Shown one piece after another: positions 9,213-17,933 of a stretch of 56,522 nt of DNA. A program made the translations under genes and the position numbers. The notes beneath the pieces are model-generated. The model searched no databases, was not told the DNA's origin, and saw only the letters and a program-made list of their open reading frames with translations. The stretch is from Marinobacter sp. GTDB taxonomy: Bacteria; Pseudomonadota; Gammaproteobacteria; Pseudomonadales; Oleiphilaceae. The first letter of the stretch is position 1. Each line of letters starts with the position of its first letter. The stretch is from assembly GCF_014859525.1 (NCBI RefSeq), contig NZ_JACUUB010000010.1:1-56522 (forward strand), written 5' to 3'.

Positions 9213-10553
9213 TTAATCCCGCATCAGTTTCTCAAGGTAGTGGATGGTGAAGTCTACCTGTTTAAAGCCACCATCGCGTACCAGTTTTCGATGCAGAGGT
9301 TGATTGGTCTTGATGCCTTCAACCACCATTTCATCCAGTGCGTTCTTCATGCGACGGCGGGCAATTTCCCGATCGTCGCCCCAGGTGATCAGTTTGGCGA
9401 TCAGGGAATCGTAGTACGGCGGCACGGTATAACCGCTGTAAAGATGAGAATCCACCCGGATGCCATTCCCGCCGGGAGCATGAAAGTGCTTGACCTTACC
9501 CGGACTGGGCACAAAGCTTTGCGGGTCTTCGGCGTTGATCCGGCACTCGATGGCGTGGCCGGTGATGTGAATCTCATCCTGGCTGTATTGCAGCGGAAGG
9601 CCGCTGGCAATGCGCAGCTGTTCGCGGACGATGTCGACGCCGGTCACCATCTCCGACACAGGGTGCTCTACCTGTATCCGGGTGTTCATTTCGATGAAGT
9701 AGAACTCGCCGTCCTGATACAGGAACTCGAAGGTGCCGGCGCCCACGTAGCCGATTTCCTTGCAGGCATCGATACAAGCCTTGAGGGTGCGCTCGCGAGA
9801 TTCCGGATTAACGTTCGGCGCCGGCGCTTCCTCGATGACTTTCTGGTTGCGGCGCTGCATGGAACAGTCCCGGTCACCCAGATGAATCACATTGCCATGC
9901 ATGTCGGCCAGCACCTGAACTTCCACATGCCGAGGCGTTTCCAGGAATTTTTCCAGATACACGGTCGGGTCGCCGAAGGCATTTTTAGCTTCGGTCTGGG
10001 TAATCTGGACGGCTTTAAGCAGTGCGGCTTCCGAGTGCACCACCTGCATGCCCCGGCCACCGCCGCCCGATGCAGCTTTGATCATTACCGGGTAGCCAAT
10101 CTGACGGGCCAGCATCAGGTTGCGTTCGTCGTCATCCGTCAGCGGGCCGTCGGAGCCAGGCACCGTTGGAACACCGGCCTTTTTCATGGCTTCGATGGCA
10201 GATACCTTGTTGCCCATCAAGCGAATGGTTTCCGCACGGGGGCCGATAAAGCGGAAACCGCTCTTTTCGACTTGCTCCGCAAAATCGGCGTTCTCTGCCA
10301 GAAAGCCATAGCCTGGATGTATGCCGACGGAGTCCGTTACCTCTGCCGCACTGATGATGGCGGGGATGTTCAGGTAGCTCTCAGTCGGGCTGTTCGGGCC
10401 GATGCAGACGGTTTCGTCTGCCAGGCGAACGTGCATCAGGTCGCGATCGACCTGAGAGTGAATCGCTACTGTCTTGATGCCCAACTCTTTGCAGGCTCGG
10501 AGTATGCGCAGGGCGATTTCACCGCGGTTTGCGATCAGAACTTTTTCTAACAT
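9213..10553 (-). CDS. accC: Biotin carboxylase subunit of acetyl-CoA carboxylase
   Basis: AccC carboxylates the biotin carried by AccB with bicarbonate and ATP, the first half-reaction of acetyl-CoA carboxylase in fatty acid synthesis. The 446-residue protein has the three expected parts: an N-terminal domain ([17 protein letters not shown]), an ATP-grasp domain with the glycine-rich loop [11 protein letters not shown] and catalytic [14 protein letters not shown], and a C-terminal lid. The ATG at 10553 gives the canonical N-terminus; an in-frame ATG two codons upstream (10559) has a slightly better Shine-Dalgarno distance and cannot be excluded. It lies directly downstream of accB. Confidence 0.97.
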   Translation of the reverse strand: MLEKVLIANRGEIALRILRACKELGIKTVAIHSQVDRDLMHVRLADETVCIGPNSPTESYLNIPAIISAAEVTDSVGIHPGYGFLAENADFAEQVEKSGFRFIGPRAETIRLMGNKVSAIEAMKKAGVPTVPGSDGPLTDDDERNLMLARQIGYPVMIKAASGGGGRGMQVVHSEAALLKAVQITQTEAKNAFGDPTVYLEKFLETPRHVEVQVLADMHGNVIHLGDRDCSMQRRNQKVIEEAPAPNVNPESRERTLKACIDACKEIGYVGAGTFEFLYQDGEFYFIEMNTRIQVEHPVSEMVTGVDIVREQLRIASGLPLQYSQDEIHITGHAIECRINAEDPQSFVPSPGKVKHFHAPGGNGIRVDSHLYSGYTVPPYYDSLIAKLITWGDDREIARRRMKNALDEMVVEGIKTNQPLHRKLVRDGGFKQVDFTIHYLEKLMRD

Positions 10554-10577
10554 AGCCATGGTTAGCAATCACCGAAT

Positions 10578-11039
10578 TCAGGAAATGACGACCAGGGGCT
10601 GGTCAAACTCCACCGGCTGGCCGTTCTCGACCAGAATTTCGGTGACGGTGCCGGCTTTGTCTGCCTCGATCTGATTCATCATCTTCATGGCTTCAACTAT
10701 GCAGATGACGTCGCCCGCATTCACCTTTTGGCCAACCTCAATAAACGCAGAGGCGCTGGGTGATGGCGACCGGTAGAAGGTGCCAACCATAGGCGATTTG
10801 ACCGCATGGCCATTGATCGCGGCCGGTGCGGCAGGCACATCGGCGGGCGCTGCTTCGGCAACCGGTGCCGGTGCTTGCGGTGCGGGTGCCGAGTAGTGGC
10901 TGACGTAATGGCCCGCGCCGGCTGTTTGCTCGCGACGGCGGGAGATACGAACGGAATCGTCGCCCTCGTGAATCTCTAACTCTTCGACGTCTGACTCTTC
11001 AAGCAATTCAATCAGCTTCTTGATCTTGCGAATATCCAT
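10578..11039 (-). CDS. accB: Biotin carboxyl carrier protein of acetyl-CoA carboxylase
   Basis: AccB carries the covalently bound biotin between biotin carboxylase and carboxyltransferase. The 153-residue product has the expected N-terminal segment ([16 protein letters not shown]), a flexible Ala/Pro-rich linker (about residues 45-75), and a C-terminal biotinyl domain with the biotin-accepting lysine in [13 protein letters not shown] thumb-like insertion ([10 protein letters not shown]) is present, as in bacterial AccB. It forms the usual accBC pair, 24 bases ahead of accC. Confidence 0.97.
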   Translation of the reverse strand: MDIRKIKKLIELLEESDVEELEIHEGDDSVRISRRREQTAGAGHYVSHYSAPAPQAPAPVAEAAPADVPAAPAAINGHAVKSPMVGTFYRSPSPSASAFIEVGQKVNAGDVICIVEAMKMMNQIEADKAGTVTEILVENGQPVEFDQPLVVIS

Positions 11040-11066
11040 AACTGTTCCAGTCCCGTTGTCTCTGGT

Positions 11067-11507
11067 CTATCGGTGAATTCGGTGCAGAGCAGCTTGCAGG
11101 GCGAGGTCGTAGCCCTGGCTGCCCAGCCCACAGATAACGCCTTCGGCAATATCTGAAAAGTAGGAGTGATGGCGGAAAGGTTCCCGCGCATGCACGTTCG
11201 ACAAATGCACTTCTATAAACGGTATGCCAGAGGCCAGCATGGCGTCTCTGAGGGCAACGCTGGTATGGGTGAAGGCAGCGGGATTGATAAGGATGAAGTC
11301 CACCCCTTCAGCCCGGGCTTCGTGCACTCGTTCGATCAATTCATATTCTGCATTGGATTGCAGGTGCAGCAGGTGATGGCCTTTCTCAGCTGCTTGCGCC
11401 CGCAAACGATCATCAATGTCAGCCAATGTCTCATAGCCATAAACCTCGGGTTCTCGGGTGCCGAGCATGTTGAGGTTGGGGCCATGCAGTACAAGTATGG
11501 TCGACAT
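11067..11507 (-). CDS. aroQ: Type II 3-dehydroquinate dehydratase
   Basis: AroQ converts 3-dehydroquinate to 3-dehydroshikimate in the shikimate pathway. The 146-residue length is typical for the dodecameric type II enzyme. Conserved segments are the N-terminal [18 protein letters not shown] with the catalytic tyrosine, [25 protein letters not shown] and the histidine-containing [18 protein letters not shown]. It is the first gene of the aroQ-accB-accC group, and the 259-base space upstream must hold the promoter for that operon. Confidence 0.96.
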   Translation of the reverse strand: MSTILVLHGPNLNMLGTREPEVYGYETLADIDDRLRAQAAEKGHHLLHLQSNAEYELIERVHEARAEGVDFILINPAAFTHTSVALRDAMLASGIPFIEVHLSNVHAREPFRHHSYFSDIAEGVICGLGSQGYDLALQAALHRIHR

Positions 11508-11736
11508 GGTTTTGTCTGCCTTGATATCTTTTTTACAGGATCGCCGAAGATAACGGCACGTTACCTAAATGGTGCGTACTTATTACCCTCAGATCAACAC
11601 TTTTTGACAATCTTGCCGAGCCTTTGCCGATCTTGAAAAGATTACACAGCAATTGCCATTCGTGCGATGACATTTCGTTGATGGCAATTATTGTGGTGGA
11701 TGAGAACCGGTGCCGGTATTCGACATTGGTTTCATG

Positions 11737-11759
11737 GGGCCGGGCAGACCGCCCGGCCC
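11737..11759 (-). terminator. GC-rich hairpin after the diguanylate cyclase gene
   Basis: A perfect 9-bp stem (GGGCCGGGC at 11737-11745 with GCCCGGCCC at 11751-11759) with a 5-base loop lies seven bases past the stop of the leftward gene. No T-run follows, so it is terminator-like by position and stability only. The rest of 11508-11766 holds no recognisable gene and should contain the aroQ promoter. Confidence 0.5.
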
Positions 11760-11766
11760 TGGTGGG

Positions 11767-13380
11767 TCAGGACTCCGCCAAGGTGACGCAGTTGCGCCCG
11801 TGTTCCTTGGCGGTGTAAAGGGCCCGATCTGCTCGCTCACAAAGTGACTGGGAGCTGTCTCCATCCCAGGCGGCAACACCGCAGCTGAAGGTGACGTTGA
11901 ATTCCCGGTCGCCCGCCGGCTGCACCAGCTCGGAGAAGCGCTCACGAATTTCATTGAGCACGTTGCGTGCATCGCTTGGGCGAGTGTTAGGCAGGATGAT
12001 GGCGAACTCTTCACCCCCATAGCGGCCAATGTGATCGGTTTTGCGCAGGCGCTGCTTGAGAAACATGGACAGGCTGCGCAGTACCCGATCCCCAATAGGA
12101 TGGCCGAAGGTGTCGTTTACTTTTTTGAAGTAGTCGATGTCGAGCATGGCAAAGCACAGGGGCTGCTGCTTTTGCTGGGCGCGCACGATCTCCTGCTCCA
12201 ATAGATGCAGAGTGTGAGTGTGGTTGTACAGACCGGTCAGGCTGTCGCGGATCATCAGCGCCAGCAACGAGCGAGCTCTGCGGCCGCGGTTGTGGATGGT
12301 GGCGATCAGATGTTTTGGGTCAATGGGTTTGGTCAGGAAGTCATCGCCGCCCAGGCTCATGGCGTGTAGCTGTTTGGTGACGTCTTCTTCGGCCGACAGG
12401 TAGATGATCGGTACGCTGTGGAAGCGATCCTGCTGGCGAATAACCCGGGCAATCTCCATGCCGGTGCAGCCGGGCATATACATATCGAGAATAATGATTT
12501 CGGGTGAAAATTCTTCCAGTGCATGAATAATCTGCATGGGGTCGGTGATGATGTGAGCGGTCATGCCCGCTTTCTTGAGCACCGTTTCCATGTACTTGGC
12601 CTGGGCCCGGGAGTCGTCCAGAACCAGCACTTTATAAGGCTCTACCGTGTTGCCATGGGTGTAGGTTTCGATCTTCTCGATCAGTTGTCCCGGGTCCACG
12701 GCCGGGTAGAAGAACTCTTCGCCGCCGCAGCGGGAAGCTCTCAGCCGGGTTTCAATGGTGCCGTCCTCATCGCTCATGAAAATGATCGGAATGGGGGTGT
12801 CGTGCTGCTCTTGCAGATGCTCTACCGTCCCGATGCCTGCATTGATGGCGCCGCCGAAATTGACGTCCATCAGAATGGTTTCAGGCTTGCTCAGGGCGCA
12901 GGCTTCTGCCAGGTCCGAAGCGGCACCGAAAGCAGACGCGCGGAAACCGAAAAACTCCAGTTGCCGAATCAGCCGGGCCGCCATTTCCTGATTAGACAGT
13001 GCGATGTAAACCGGGGTTCGCCGGTATTGGTGAGGAGCGTCTGTTTCTGCCTGATCGCTGCGCCGTTGAGTGCAATGGCGCAGAGCTTCGGTGGCATCTT
13101 CCAGCTGGTGCTCGCGGTCATCGTTCAACGGGGCACTTTGGTGCCAGTCGGTGAGCAGGCCAAGAATGTGCTCAGCCGCGGCGGCATGGCTCTCCATTTC
13201 AAAGCGCTTGGCGTATCGCACCAGTTTGTCGGTGGCAGAGATAAGGTCGGCTCGATGGCTGCCTGCCTGGTTACGGTCTTCGCGGATTTTCTGCCAGGTA
13301 TCCAGAACCACTCGGGCTTGGGTGGTAACACGGCGGGCGAAATGCTGCCTGAGCTTATCTTTCTGGCTTTCGTCGGTCAT
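11767..13380 (-). CDS. Diguanylate cyclase with two receiver domains
   Basis: This 537-residue protein is predicted to make cyclic di-GMP under two-component control. An N-terminal helical region (about residues 1-120) is unassigned. Receiver 1 (about 122-240) has the aspartate at 172 (ILMDVNF). Receiver 2 (about 249-368) is more canonical, with the acidic pair in VLVLDDS, phosphoacceptor Asp299 (IILDMYMPG) and the KPID lysine. The GGDEF domain (about 375-535) has an active-type GGEEF at 455-459 and an inhibitory-site RxxD (RKTD, 446-449) five residues before it, so product feedback inhibition is expected. No kinase gene is adjacent. The REC-REC-GGDEF layout recalls PleD, but the N-terminal extension differs. 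Confidence 0.93.
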   Translation of the reverse strand: MTDESQKDKLRQHFARRVTTQARVVLDTWQKIREDRNQAGSHRADLISATDKLVRYAKRFEMESHAAAAEHILGLLTDWHQSAPLNDDREHQLEDATEALRHCTQRRSDQAETDAPHQYRRTPVYIALSNQEMAARLIRQLEFFGFRASAFGAASDLAEACALSKPETILMDVNFGGAINAGIGTVEHLQEQHDTPIPIIFMSDEDGTIETRLRASRCGGEEFFYPAVDPGQLIEKIETYTHGNTVEPYKVLVLDDSRAQAKYMETVLKKAGMTAHIITDPMQIIHALEEFSPEIIILDMYMPGCTGMEIARVIRQQDRFHSVPIIYLSAEEDVTKQLHAMSLGGDDFLTKPIDPKHLIATIHNRGRRARSLLALMIRDSLTGLYNHTHTLHLLEQEIVRAQQKQQPLCFAMLDIDYFKKVNDTFGHPIGDRVLRSLSMFLKQRLRKTDHIGRYGGEEFAIILPNTRPSDARNVLNEIRERFSELVQPAGDREFNVTFSCGVAAWDGDSSQSLCERADRALYTAKEHGRNCVTLAES

Positions 13381-13785
13381 GGGGCTCCGGCCTGTCTGTT
13401 TTCATTTTTAGTGGTCCGATCCGGCAGGACGAACTTTTTAACCTTAGTCCTTTTGCAGAGTCTATAGTGTTTAATGTTGTCGGCGTAGGTTGCGCTATGT
13501 AAATGTTTGTCAACTCTGCGGTACAGGTCACACACTGCCATCAGAACACTCATCGGATCGGGGCTGGACTCGCCTGGGTGAGGTGGGGCTGCGGGTTCTG
13601 GCTTCAGTCGGGGATTGCCATCGCCCGCAGCCGTGGTGTGAAGGTTGTGTTGCGACCGGAGTAGAAACTGCAGTTGAATACTCGGTACTCTGTAAGCCGT
13701 AAGCTGGGTATCGATGGGGCCATGGGATATCATCTGGGCATGGCATTTGCCGCCGAACAATCATAAACAGGGGAAGCATAGCCTT
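13381..13785. other. Divergent intergenic region, no convincing gene
   Basis: This 405-base gap separates the leftward diguanylate cyclase from the rightward DUF2333 gene and should contain both promoters. Short frames exist on both strands, including a leftward 58-codon frame whose stop overlaps the cyclase start as ATGA. None has a recognisable domain, and I do not call them. Confidence 0.5.
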
Positions 13786-14838
13786 ATGTCGGGCAAGATC
13801 AGACAGTACTTCAGCGACAAGAAGGACGACCTGCAGGATTACGCCAGTGGCAGTGGTGTGGTCGGAAAACTCGTTATGGTGATCCTGGTGGTTTATCTGC
13901 TGATTACCATTGTGCTTGGCATTTACTGGAGTCGTGAGCCGGCGACCTTCTCGGTACGTGAGCATACACGGACACTGGCCAGCGAAATGGAACGTGAGCC
14001 CGTGGCTGGTTTTGCGACCACAGCCACCATGATTCGTCTTGCGGAAACCCTCCTGGACAAGCCGGGTGGCTACATCTCCAACGACATTTTTCCGCCGGGT
14101 TTGTGGATGGATAACATGCCGTACTGGGAGTACGGTGTGCTGGTTCAGCTACGGGATCTGTCTCGCGCCATGCGGCGGGACATCAGTCGCGCCCAAAGCC
14201 AGTCCGCGGAAGACCCGGATTTGATCATCGCAGAACCTCAGTTCCATTTTGACAGCGGCAGTTGGGCGATTCCATCCACCGAGCGGGAGTACCGTCGGGG
14301 CATCAATGCTCTGCATCGTTATCTGGAGCGACTGTCTCACCCGGATCAGCCAAATGCCCAGTTTTTTGCCCGAGCGGATAACCTGAATAATTGGCTGGCT
14401 GATCTTGAAACCCGACTGGGCAGCCTGTCCCGCACTCTCGGCGAGAGTGTTGGCAAAGCCTCGGTCTCGGATGCCATGGCCAACCTGAACCCGGACGATC
14501 CGCTGCAGGAAGAGACCGGCGGTTCGGAAGTCAAAACACCCTGGACACAAATTGACGACGTGTTCTACGAAGCCCGCGGCAGTGCCTGGGCCTTGTTGCA
14601 CATTTTCCGGGCTATTGAAGTGGACTTCCGCAAGGTGCTGCAAGACAAGAACGCGATGGCCAGTGTGAAGCAGATCATTATTGAGCTGGAAGGCACTCAG
14701 GGTACCATGTGGAGTCCGGTTATCCTGAACGGCAGTGGTTTCGGGGTGCTGGCAAACCATTCACTGACCATGGCCGCCTACCTGTCGCGGGCCAATTCGG
14801 CGATCAGTGATATGCGGGACCTGCTGTCACGGGGCTGA
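13786..14838 (+). CDS. DUF2333 family inner-membrane protein
   Basis: The 350-residue protein has a short cytoplasmic N-terminus, one transmembrane helix (KLVMVILVVYLLITIVLGIY, about residues 25-45) and a large, helical, predicted periplasmic domain. It matches the conserved family DUF2333, whose function I do not know. The ATG at 13786 follows a good Shine-Dalgarno (GGGGAAG) and gives a compact N-terminus (MSGKIRQYFSDKKDDL). Twenty-four upstream codons stay open but include no better start. The gene is monocistronic, ending at a strong bidirectional terminator shared with ppa. Confidence 0.85.
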   Translation: MSGKIRQYFSDKKDDLQDYASGSGVVGKLVMVILVVYLLITIVLGIYWSREPATFSVREHTRTLASEMEREPVAGFATTATMIRLAETLLDKPGGYISNDIFPPGLWMDNMPYWEYGVLVQLRDLSRAMRRDISRAQSQSAEDPDLIIAEPQFHFDSGSWAIPSTEREYRRGINALHRYLERLSHPDQPNAQFFARADNLNNWLADLETRLGSLSRTLGESVGKASVSDAMANLNPDDPLQEETGGSEVKTPWTQIDDVFYEARGSAWALLHIFRAIEVDFRKVLQDKNAMASVKQIIIELEGTQGTMWSPVILNGSGFGVLANHSLTMAAYLSRANSAISDMRDLLSRG

Positions 14839-14855
14839 ACCGAACCGCCAATACG

Positions 14856-14894
14856 AAAAAAGCCGGGCCACTGCATAAGCGGCCCGGCTTTTTT
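14856..14894. terminator. Bidirectional Rho-independent terminator
   Basis: A perfect 14-bp stem (14856-14869 with 14881-14894) begins with six A-T pairs on both strands. It therefore offers a GC-rich hairpin plus T-run in either direction. It lies between the convergent DUF2333 and ppa genes. Confidence 0.92.
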
Positions 14895-14910
14895 CATGTC
14901 TGCACCGGTA

Positions 14911-15438
14911 TCAGCCTTTGTAGGCGTTGACCGAGTCGACAATGGCTTGTTTGGCTTCAGCGGCGTTGCCCCAGCCTTGTACCTTGACCCACTTGCCGGG
15001 CTCGAGGGTTTTGTAGTTCTCGAAGAAGTGGCGGATCTGGTTGCGCAGCAGCTCCGGCAGGTCGTCAATTTCTTTGATATCGTGGTAGGTGGTGGTCAGC
15101 TTGTCGTGAGGCACGGCAACCAGCTTGGCATCACCACCGGCTTCGTCTTCCATGTTCAGCACGCCCACTGGGCGGCAACGGATGACCGAGCCAGCCTGGA
15201 TCGGGTAGGGCGTAACAACCAGTACGTCCAGGGGGTCGCCGTCGTCAGCCAGGGTGTGGGGGATGAAGCCGTAGTTGGCCGGGTAGAACATGGGGGTAGC
15301 CATGAACCGGTCAACCAGCAGGGCGCCCATGTCTTTGTCCAGCTCGTACTTGACCGGGGAGCTGTTCGCCGGGATTTCGATGGCTACGTAGATGTCTTCT
15401 GGCGGGTTCTTGCCAGCGGGAATGTTGTCGAATTGCAT
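14911..15438 (-). CDS. ppa: Inorganic pyrophosphatase (family I)
   Basis: Ppa hydrolyses pyrophosphate to two phosphates and so pulls biosynthetic reactions forward. The 175-residue length is typical for the hexameric bacterial enzyme. The conserved segments include [33 protein letters not shown] and the metal-binding [14 protein letters not shown] signature, followed by [14 protein letters not shown]. It is convergent with the DUF2333 gene. Two large inverted-repeat elements occupy the space upstream, so its promoter must lie within or beyond 15439-15557. Confidence 0.97.
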   Translation of the reverse strand: MQFDNIPAGKNPPEDIYVAIEIPANSSPVKYELDKDMGALLVDRFMATPMFYPANYGFIPHTLADDGDPLDVLVVTPYPIQAGSVIRCRPVGVLNMEDEAGGDAKLVAVPHDKLTTTYHDIKEIDDLPELLRNQIRHFFENYKTLEPGKWVKVQGWGNAAEAKQAIVDSVNAYKG

Positions 15439-15557
15439 GTGCGATCCTTCCTGGTACGTTAGGTACGTTTAACTGCGTTCAAAAAGTGGACGTAATTATA
15501 CGGAAGTCTCTTGCCATTCGAAACTAAACCTTGGTCTGTGGCTCATCGATAGTGCCT

Positions 15558-15668
15558 GCGTCGGTGGGGTGTGCCTTTCCAGAACACGCCTACAAGTACG
15601 TCCCTGTAGGCTCGTTTCGGGCCGTCCATGGCCCTCAACGGTTCTGGAAAGGCACACCCCACCAACGC
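15558..15668 (-). repeat. Cruciform-forming repeat element 1 (111 bp)
   Basis: Two 28-base arms (15558-15585 and 15641-15668) are reverse complements with one mismatch. Between them lie two smaller perfect inverted repeats, GCCTACA/TGTAGGC (15588-15594, 15605-15611) and GGGCC/GGCCC (15619-15623, 15630-15634), giving a cloverleaf-like fold. Read on the minus strand, the inner blocks CCATGGA (15631-15625) and GGACGT (15603-15598) and the arm end CTTTCCAGAAC match those of element 2. No open frame accounts for it. The remaining intergenic sequence, 15439-15557 and 15669-15714, shows nothing else recognisable. Confidence 0.85.
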
Positions 15669-15714
15669 CCGAAGTCTCTGCGAATATTGTTGGGAGCCCG
15701 TACCGAGTTTGGCG

Positions 15715-15827
15715 AGGGGCGTACCAAGGTACTTTCCAAAACTGTGCGGAGCCATGGATGGCGGAGCCCAAGCGTCACACGGACGTGCCGAAGGAGCGTG
15801 TTTTGGAAAGCACCTTGGTACGCCCCT
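15715..15827 (+). repeat. Cruciform-forming repeat element 2 (113 bp)
   Basis: Arms at 15715-15742 and 15800-15827 are 28-base reverse complements with one mismatch. The interior holds CCATGGA (15752-15758) and GGACGT (15781-15786) in the same order and almost the same spacing as in element 1 read on the other strand, and the arm end CTTTCCAAAAC differs from its counterpart at one base. The outer arm sequences of the two elements are otherwise unlike. The pair is therefore a repeat family in inverted orientation, 46 bases apart. Element 2 ends 11 bases from the stop codon of the acyl-CoA dehydrogenase gene. Confidence 0.85.
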
Positions 15828-15838
15828 AACTCCAGCGA

Positions 15839-16978
15839 TTAAAGCCTGATTTGCTTGGCAATCAGCTCCTTCATGATTTCCGTAGTGCCGCCGCCAATGG
15901 ACAGAAGCTTGGCATCCCGATACAGCCTCTCTACCACGGATTCACGCATATAGCCCATGCCACCGAACAGCTGCACCGCTTCGCGGGTGACCTTTTCACA
16001 CACATCCACCGAGAAGTTCTTGGCCATGGCCACCTGTTTGATCGGATTCTTGCCGGCCTGCATCAGCGCGGCGCAGCGGTAGGTGTATTCCCGGGCGATA
16101 TCGATCTGGGTCGCCATGTCCACGAGTTTGTGGCGGGTGACCTGGAAGCCGGCGATGTTGCGGCCGAAGGCCTGGCGTTGTTTGGTGTAGTCCAGGGCCG
16201 CCTCGTAGGCCAGTTGGGCGGTCATGTAGGCCATGATGGACAAACTCAGACGCTCGGCCAGGAAGTTGCTCATAATGGCGATAAAACCGGCATTCTCGGC
16301 GCCGATCAGGCGATCGGCGGGTACCCGGCAATCTTCGAAGAACAGCTCGGCGGTGTCGCTGGCCCACCAGCCCATTTTCTTGAGTTTCTTGCCGGTAGAG
16401 AAGCCAGGCGTGTCGCGGTCGATCAGCAGCAGGCTGATGCCAGCGTGGCCTTCGCCCCCGGTGCGCACAGCCACCGTGTAGTGATCGGCGCGGATGCCGC
16501 TGGTGATGAAGGTTTTGCTGCCGTTGACGATGTAGTGATCGCCATCTTTTACCGCGCGGGTTTTCAGGTTGGCAACGTCGGAGCCGCCGCCCGGTTCGGT
16601 AACCGCAAGCGCAGCGATTTTTTCGCCACGTAATATCGGTGGTACGATCTGTTCCCGGATTTCCTTCTTCGCCCACTTGGCGACCGGCGGCAGCCCAATG
16701 TCCAGGGAGCCGATGCTGGCCACAAAGCCGCCGGAGGTGGAACGCATCAGTTCCTCGGAAACCGCGACTTTCATAAAAATATCGCCCTCACCGAGGCCGC
16801 CCAGAGCCTCGGGGAAGCCAATACCCAGAAGCCCTGCGTCGCCTGCGAGCTGGTAGATTTCCCGGGGGAATTCGCCGGCTTCTTCCCAGTCGTCTATGTA
16901 AGGGCGTACGTGGGTTTCGATAAATTTGCGCGCGGTCTGGCGCACCTGTTCGTGGGTTTCGTTGAAGTAGTCAGACAC
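15839..16978 (-). CDS. Acyl-CoA dehydrogenase family protein
   Basis: The protein is a flavoenzyme predicted to introduce a trans-2 double bond into an acyl-CoA, passing electrons to ETF. The GTG at 16978 follows a strong AGGGAG and gives a 379-residue protein of normal length; the frame is open a further 48 codons into the rpiA terminator, which is not credible. The three-domain fold is visible: N-terminal helices, beta-barrel with VTEPGGGSDVANLKT and KTFITSG, and C-terminal helices with ALDYTKQRQAFG and the flavin-binding QLFGGMGYM. At the usual catalytic glutamate position near the C-terminus the motif is GGGTTEI. A glutamate in the ERLSLS helix may serve instead, as in isovaleryl-CoA-type enzymes. 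Substrate is not predictable. Confidence 0.9.
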   Translation of the reverse strand: MSDYFNETHEQVRQTARKFIETHVRPYIDDWEEAGEFPREIYQLAGDAGLLGIGFPEALGGLGEGDIFMKVAVSEELMRSTSGGFVASIGSLDIGLPPVAKWAKKEIREQIVPPILRGEKIAALAVTEPGGGSDVANLKTRAVKDGDHYIVNGSKTFITSGIRADHYTVAVRTGGEGHAGISLLLIDRDTPGFSTGKKLKKMGWWASDTAELFFEDCRVPADRLIGAENAGFIAIMSNFLAERLSLSIMAYMTAQLAYEAALDYTKQRQAFGRNIAGFQVTRHKLVDMATQIDIAREYTYRCAALMQAGKNPIKQVAMAKNFSVDVCEKVTREAVQLFGGMGYMRESVVERLYRDAKLLSIGGGTTEIMKELIAKQIRL

Positions 16979-17071
16979 GGATTCGCTCCCTGTGTACTTG
17001 TTTTTCGATGGGACGAGTGTCGCGCAATCTCCGTCACCAAGCAAGCGCTTGGTTTGCATTTCGCCGGGCAC

Positions 17072-17095
17072 AAAAAAACTGGCCCGGTTGGCCAG
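17072..17095 (-). terminator. Rho-independent terminator after rpiA
   Basis: A 6-bp stem CTGGCC (17079-17084) with GGCCAG (17090-17095) and 5-base loop is followed on the minus strand by seven T residues (the A-run at 17072-17078). It lies 24 bases past the rpiA stop. Confidence 0.85.
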
Positions 17096-17118
17096 CTTTC
17101 TGGAGGCAATCCCTGGTG

Positions 17119-17799
17119 TCATGCTCCGTTGCGGGGGATGCTCTTCACGCCCTCGCGGGTGCCCAGCAGTAACAGGTCCGCCGGGCGACGGGCGAACAGG
17201 CCATTGGTGACCACGCCCACGATGTTGTTCAGTTTTTCTTCCATCTGGATCGGGCGGGAGATGTCCAGGTTGTGGACGTCGATGATGATGTTGCCGTTGT
17301 CGGTGGTAACACCGTCACGGTACACCGGGTCGCCACCGAGCTTGACGATTTCTCGGCCAACATGGCTGCGTGCCATGGGGATGACCTCCACCGGTAGCGG
17401 GAAGTCGCCAAGGATGCCCACCATTTTTGAGTCGTCAGCAATGCAAATGAACGTTTTGGCCACCGCCGCTACGATTTTTTCCCGGGTCAGCGCGGCGCCG
17501 CCGCCTTTGATCAGTTCCAGGTTGGCGTTGGTTTCATCCGCCCCGTCTACATAGAACTCCATTTGGCTGATGCTGTTCAGGTCGTAGACTTCGATGCCGT
17601 GTTTTCTCAGGCGCTCAGCGGTGGCTTCGGAGCTTGCCACGGCGCCGTCGAAGTCGTCTTTGTACTGAGCAAGGAGGTCGATAAAAAAGTTGGCGGTACT
17701 GCCAGTGCCCACGCCAACAATGCTGCTGCGCTCCAGTTTTGGGGCAATGTAGTCCACGGCTGCTTTGGCAACGGCTTGTTTGAGTTCGTCCTGCGTCAT
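17119..17799 (-). CDS. rpiA: Ribose-5-phosphate isomerase A
   Basis: RpiA interconverts ribulose 5-phosphate and ribose 5-phosphate in the pentose phosphate pathway. The 226-residue product shows the family signatures [16 protein letters not shown], the DGADE motif ([17 protein letters not shown]) with [10 protein letters not shown], and [11 protein letters not shown]. The ATG at 17799 has GGAG at good distance and gives [14 protein letters not shown]; an upstream in-frame start adding seven residues is less likely. It is divergent from ilvA, with 134 bases between the two starts. Confidence 0.96.
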   Translation of the reverse strand: MTQDELKQAVAKAAVDYIAPKLERSSIVGVGTGSTANFFIDLLAQYKDDFDGAVASSEATAERLRKHGIEVYDLNSISQMEFYVDGADETNANLELIKGGGAALTREKIVAAVAKTFICIADDSKMVGILGDFPLPVEVIPMARSHVGREIVKLGGDPVYRDGVTTDNGNIIIDVHNLDISRPIQMEEKLNNIVGVVTNGLFARRPADLLLLGTREGVKSIPRNGA

Positions 17800-17933
17800 G
17801 GTGGGCTCCGGGAAAAGCATGATGATTTTGTGCGGATTATACCCGTGCAGGGTCTCTGCTTATAGACGGCTGCCGTGCAAAGTTTCTACACTGTGGGTTT
17901 TTCCACGCCAAATCACCAGCAACCGGAACCATC

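Noticed and set aside
13377..13557. Leftward 58-codon frame whose stop overlaps the diguanylate cyclase start as ATGA
   Set aside because: The overlap is suggestive, but there is no domain or Shine-Dalgarno, and the region must hold the cyclase promoter. Kept as unproven.
13490..13702. 70-codon plus-strand frame with several CxxC pairs
   Set aside because: It starts at TTG without a Shine-Dalgarno and lies in a divergent promoter region; the cysteine pattern is likely chance.
15558..15827. Integron attC site or integron cassette array
   Set aside because: The elements have long perfect arms, but the ends do not match the RYYYAAC/GTTRRRY core sites, and no integrase or cassette-like genes are nearby.
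15496..15849. Several overlapping short open frames within the repeat elements
   Set aside because: They arise from the palindromic GC-rich repeats and translate similar peptides on both strands.
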